From Bacteroidaceae bacterium (GTDB lineage: Bacteria > Bacteroidota > Bacteroidia > Bacteroidales > Bacteroidaceae): a DNA stretch of 37,772 nucleotides. Of the stretch, positions 36,497 to 37,772 are shown in pieces; within the stretch, counting starts at the first letter, position 1, and every line of letters starts with the position of its first letter. The DNA lies in NCBI GenBank assembly GCA_024683455.1, contig JAIKYE010000104.1:1-37772 (forward strand), read 5' to 3'. The notes under the pieces are model-generated. The model saw nothing but the letters and a program-made list of their open reading frames with translations, ran no database searches and was not told where the DNA came from. Made by a program: the position numbers and the translations under genes.

Positions 36497-36950
36497 CTTC
36501 TGGGTCTTCCACCTCGCCAGAGGTAGAGGTCACACGCTTCACCTCGTTGCCGTTGCGGTCGATGCAGGTGATCTGGATGGCGGTGTTGGCCAGCTCGTCC
36601 TTCAAATCAACCGAGGGAGTAAAGATGATGCGGCGGCTCTCGATGAGGCTGGTCTTTACGTCGTTCACATTCTCCACAGCCTTGCTTCGCAGACCGAAGC
36701 GCATGGTTCCCAGTCCGGGCAGTGCCACGCTGTGGCCTTCGGTAGCCCATGCCTTGATAACCTCGCCAGCTGCATCCCAGCAGGCTTTCATCACGCCCTG
36801 ACTGACGCCACTGCGCAGGGCAGCCTCCTTGATCACCTTTGCCTGAGTCAGGCTGGTGTACAGGTCGGCCTTCATCACATAGCGGTACTTGCCCGCCGAT
36901 TCCTTGTCAAACTTCAGCAGTCTTTCTACTGCCTTTACTTTAAGTGCCAT
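36423..36950 (-). CDS. HU-like DNA-binding protein with repeat-derived C-terminal extension
   Basis: A 175-aa protein of the Bacteroidales HU-like (HU-HIG) type: MALKVKAVERLLKFDKESAG and then a DNA-binding fold with ADLYTSLTQAKVIKEAALRSG, VALPGLGTMRFGLR and IIFTPSVDLKDEL. Such proteins bend DNA or bind it non-specifically. From about residue 150 the sequence is not part of the fold: EGLTPDPSPKGEGG comes from a dispersed 35-bp DNA element, and the rest (DNGGGNGDSDE) is low complexity. Its promoter at 37122-37153 gives an unusually long leader of about 165 nt. The smalltalk gene is next downstream. Confidence 0.88.
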   Translation of the reverse strand: MALKVKAVERLLKFDKESAGKYRYVMKADLYTSLTQAKVIKEAALRSGVSQGVMKACWDAAGEVIKAWATEGHSVALPGLGTMRFGLRSKAVENVNDVKTSLIESRRIIFTPSVDLKDELANTAIQITCIDRNGNEVKRVTSTSGEVEDPEGLTPDPSPKGEGGDNGGGNGDSDE

Positions 36951-37018
36951 AAAACAAATAAATTTTAAGGGTGTAAAAATTTTTCCTCTTCCTTAAAACC
37001 TATTCCTTAGTCGTGGTT

Positions 37019-37086
37019 TTTGCGGTTTGGCTATGAAAAACTATCTTGTGCACTAAGAAAAATTTTCTCTTTGGCTATGCCGCAAA
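37019..37086 (-). promoter_or_regulatory. Possible structured leader of the HU gene
   Basis: TTTGCGG (37019-37025) and CCGCAAA (37080-37086) are exact inverted copies enclosing two copies of TTTGGCTATG (37026-37035 and 37070-37079). They lie within the predicted 165-nt HU leader and could form a long-range stem presenting two identical loops. Confidence 0.45.
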
Positions 37087-37121
37087 TTTTGTTGCCTTAT
37101 GTCAGTTTTGCAACTATGTTG

Positions 37122-37153
37122 CAAAGGTACTGATTTTTCATGATATCGCCAAA
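37122..37153 (-). promoter_or_regulatory. Promoter of the HU-like gene
   Basis: On the minus strand, TTTG (37153-37150) and TACCTTTG (37129-37122) are 20 bp apart. The next 165 bp to the start codon hold no reading frame that I can support. Confidence 0.7.
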
Positions 37154-37202
37154 ACTTTTAGCAATTATTTTATCATTGTTTAGTTATCGTTTAAAAGGTT
37201 TT

Positions 37203-37218
37203 GCACTTTTGCGCTTTT
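37203..37218. repeat. Octamer units (GCACTTTT type), left of the A/T palindrome
   Basis: GCACTTTT and GCGCTTTT in tandem, preceded by TTTT and followed by GCAG. They are the inverse complement of the AAAAGTGC array at 37392-37423; a related GCACTTTT also occurs at 37370. Confidence 0.65.
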
Positions 37219-37262
37219 GCAGACTTGACATTAAGGTTCGGGGATTCCATTCAGGCAGGAAT

Positions 37263-37300
37263 TTTATTATTATATATTATTAATAATATATAATAATAAA
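37263..37300. repeat. Perfect 38-bp palindrome made only of A and T
   Basis: Two 19-base arms (37263-37281 and 37282-37300) are exact inverse complements with no spacer. The left arm reads TTTATTATTATATATTATT. Every base is A or T. Possible roles: a cruciform or DNA-unwinding site, a replication or partition element, or a bidirectional RNA hairpin. Nothing in the sequence decides between them. Confidence 0.95.
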
Positions 37301-37391
37301 GCTATAATTTAACATTTCATTCCATCTCCTTCCCATCCGACCCATCTGGGAGCCACCCCTCTGCTTTGCACTTTTAGAAAACACTAAAGTC

Positions 37392-37423
37392 AAAAGTGCA
37401 AAAGTGCAAAACTGCAAAAGTGC
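37392..37423. repeat. Octamer array (AAAAGTGC type), right of the A/T palindrome
   Basis: Four contiguous 8-bp units: AAAAGTGC, AAAAGTGC, AAAACTGC, AAAAGTGC. The region 37424-37490 that follows shows no further feature. Confidence 0.8.
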
Positions 37424-37492
37424 AAAACCAGAGTCAAAACCGCCTCAAACTACCCTCTGACCCACTAATCCGTTAAAAAACCTTGCAAATCC

Positions 37493-37516
37493 ATCACCTA
37501 AAAGGTGATTTTTTTC
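37493..37516 (+). terminator. Terminator-like hairpin upstream of the Fic gene
   Basis: ATCACCT (37493-37499) and AGGTGAT (37503-37509) form a 7-bp stem with an AAA loop, and eight T follow. No plus-strand gene lies directly upstream, so it may insulate the Fic promoter from read-through. Confidence 0.7.
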
Positions 37517-37549
37517 ATAATTTCGTATCTGATTCTAAGATTTAATTTG

Positions 37550-37557
37550 TATATTTG
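37550..37557 (+). promoter_or_regulatory. Candidate -7 element for the Fic gene
   Basis: TATATTTG matches TAnnTTTG. A good -33 TTTG is not seen at 19-21 bp, so activity may depend on a regulator. The predicted leader of about 104 nt carries the iterons. Confidence 0.55.
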
Positions 37558-37565
37558 CAACAAAA

Positions 37566-37662
37566 AGGTGGTACAAACCCCACTTATTTAGGTGGTATGT
37601 ATAATAAAAAACGGTAGAATTTCGTTATTTAGGTGGTATATAACCCCGTTAAAATGGTGGTA
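37566..37662. repeat. Four AGGTGGTA iterons in the Fic leader
   Basis: AGGTGGTA at 37566-37573, 37590-37597 and 37631-37638, and TGGTGGTA at 37655-37662. Start-to-start distances are 24, 41 and 24 bp. The first and third copies are each followed by an AACCCC block, and the second and third are preceded by TTATTT. The last copy ends 5 bp before the ATG at 37668. Confidence 0.8.
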
Positions 37663-37667
37663 CACTT

Positions 37668-37772
37668 ATGAAAATAGAAGAATTATACAACGAATGGAAG
37701 TCTCTTTTCCCCCTGCCAGACAAGCAGACTCAGTTGCTGCGCAATAAGTTTACGACTGAGTATAACTTCAAC
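37668..37772 (+). CDS. Fic family protein (AMPylase type), N-terminal fragment at the window edge
   Basis: Only 35 codons are present: MKIEELYNEWKSLFPLPDKQ and then TQLLRNKFTTEYNFN. The pattern 'LYxEWKxLxPL...KFxxEYNxN' is the beginning of a common Bacteroidetes Fic/DOC protein, in which the next residues carry the inhibitory helix S-x-x-x-E-G-N. The HPFxxGNGR active site would lie outside the window. Fic enzymes transfer AMP or related groups to target proteins and often act in toxin-antitoxin or stress control. The iteron-rich leader suggests tight, possibly self-regulated expression. Confidence 0.65.
   Translation, partial: MKIEELYNEWKSLFPLPDKQTQLLRNKFTTEYNFN

Noticed and set aside
36294..36968. 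224-aa plus-strand frame with repeated GERLFPSPFGEGLG-type units
   Set aside because: It is the reverse reading of the 35-bp element cluster and of the HU-like gene, and the repeats only look protein-like.
37203..37423. Chromosomal origin of replication
   Set aside because: A/T palindrome and repeats are suggestive, but I see no DnaA-box cluster and no dnaA, dnaN or parAB gene nearby, so I describe only the repeats.

Overview
This window looks like chromosomal DNA from a Bacteroidales bacterium, most likely Prevotella or a close relative. The signs are: promoters of the Bacteroidetes type (TTTG, 19-21 bp, TAnnTTTG) with little Shine-Dalgarno sequence; a fused lpxC-fabZ gene; a xylanase/feruloyl-esterase fusion like Prevotella Xyn10D-Fae1A; a BspA-like secreted protein; the tiny 'smalltalk' peptide beside an HU-like protein; and a carboxynorspermidine-synthase-type polyamine gene. 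I see no rRNA, tRNA, CRISPR array, insertion sequence or phage gene.

Layout. 1-1769 (minus): a fasciclin-domain lipoprotein cut by the window edge. 1934-12173 (minus): a tight nine-gene unit, in transcription order purM, prfA, pyrF, lpxD, lpxC/fabZ, lpxA, a 177-aa pRiA4b-ORF3-like gene, miaA and a class A penicillin-binding protein. It joins nucleotide synthesis, translation termination, lipid A and peptidoglycan synthesis behind a good promoter at 12198-12230. 12359-14338 (plus): a TonB-dependent receptor read divergently from purM. 14349-17833 (minus): phoH, purC, menG, aroE. 17913-19310 (plus): a DUF5715-like protein and a Spy/CpxP-like Gly-rich exported protein. 19412-22817 (minus): ECF sigma factor, zinc-finger anti-sigma factor, and a membrane-anchored M23-like/S41 peptidase. 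23167-27918 (plus): carboxynorspermidine synthase, a GH31 glycosidase, recA. 27919-30069 (minus): GH10 xylanase-CE1 esterase. 30273-32577 (minus): BspA-like secreted protein followed by a 53-aa peptide gene that ends at a strong terminator. 32935-34839 (plus): dnaK. 35061-35942 (plus): a YpfJ-type zinc metallopeptidase. 36050-36950 (minus): HU-like protein and smalltalk. 37668-end (plus): the start of a probable Fic protein.

Most of the genes are ordinary. The unusual content is in the spaces between them and in two coding regions. At least seven loci carry short arrays with exactly 7-bp periodicity, built from different heptamers (CTAAACT, CTAATCT, ATTGAAA, GTTTACT, CATTCTT, AATGTTC). They touch or overlap stop codons (pyrF, menG), fill an intercistronic gap (prfA-pyrF), occupy leaders (dnaK, metallopeptidase), and have entered two reading frames in frame (GH31, BspA-like). 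They resemble the heptanucleotide STRR sequences of cyanobacteria in style. Octamer arrays occur near the right end.

The right end is the richest in unexplained structure. It holds a tandem 35-bp palindromic repeat (the 'LTPNPSPKGEG' type) that has extended the HU reading frame, a perfect 38-bp all-A/T palindrome lying between oppositely oriented octamer arrays, and four AGGTGGTA-type iterons spaced 24, 41 and 24 bp between the promoter and start codon of the Fic gene.
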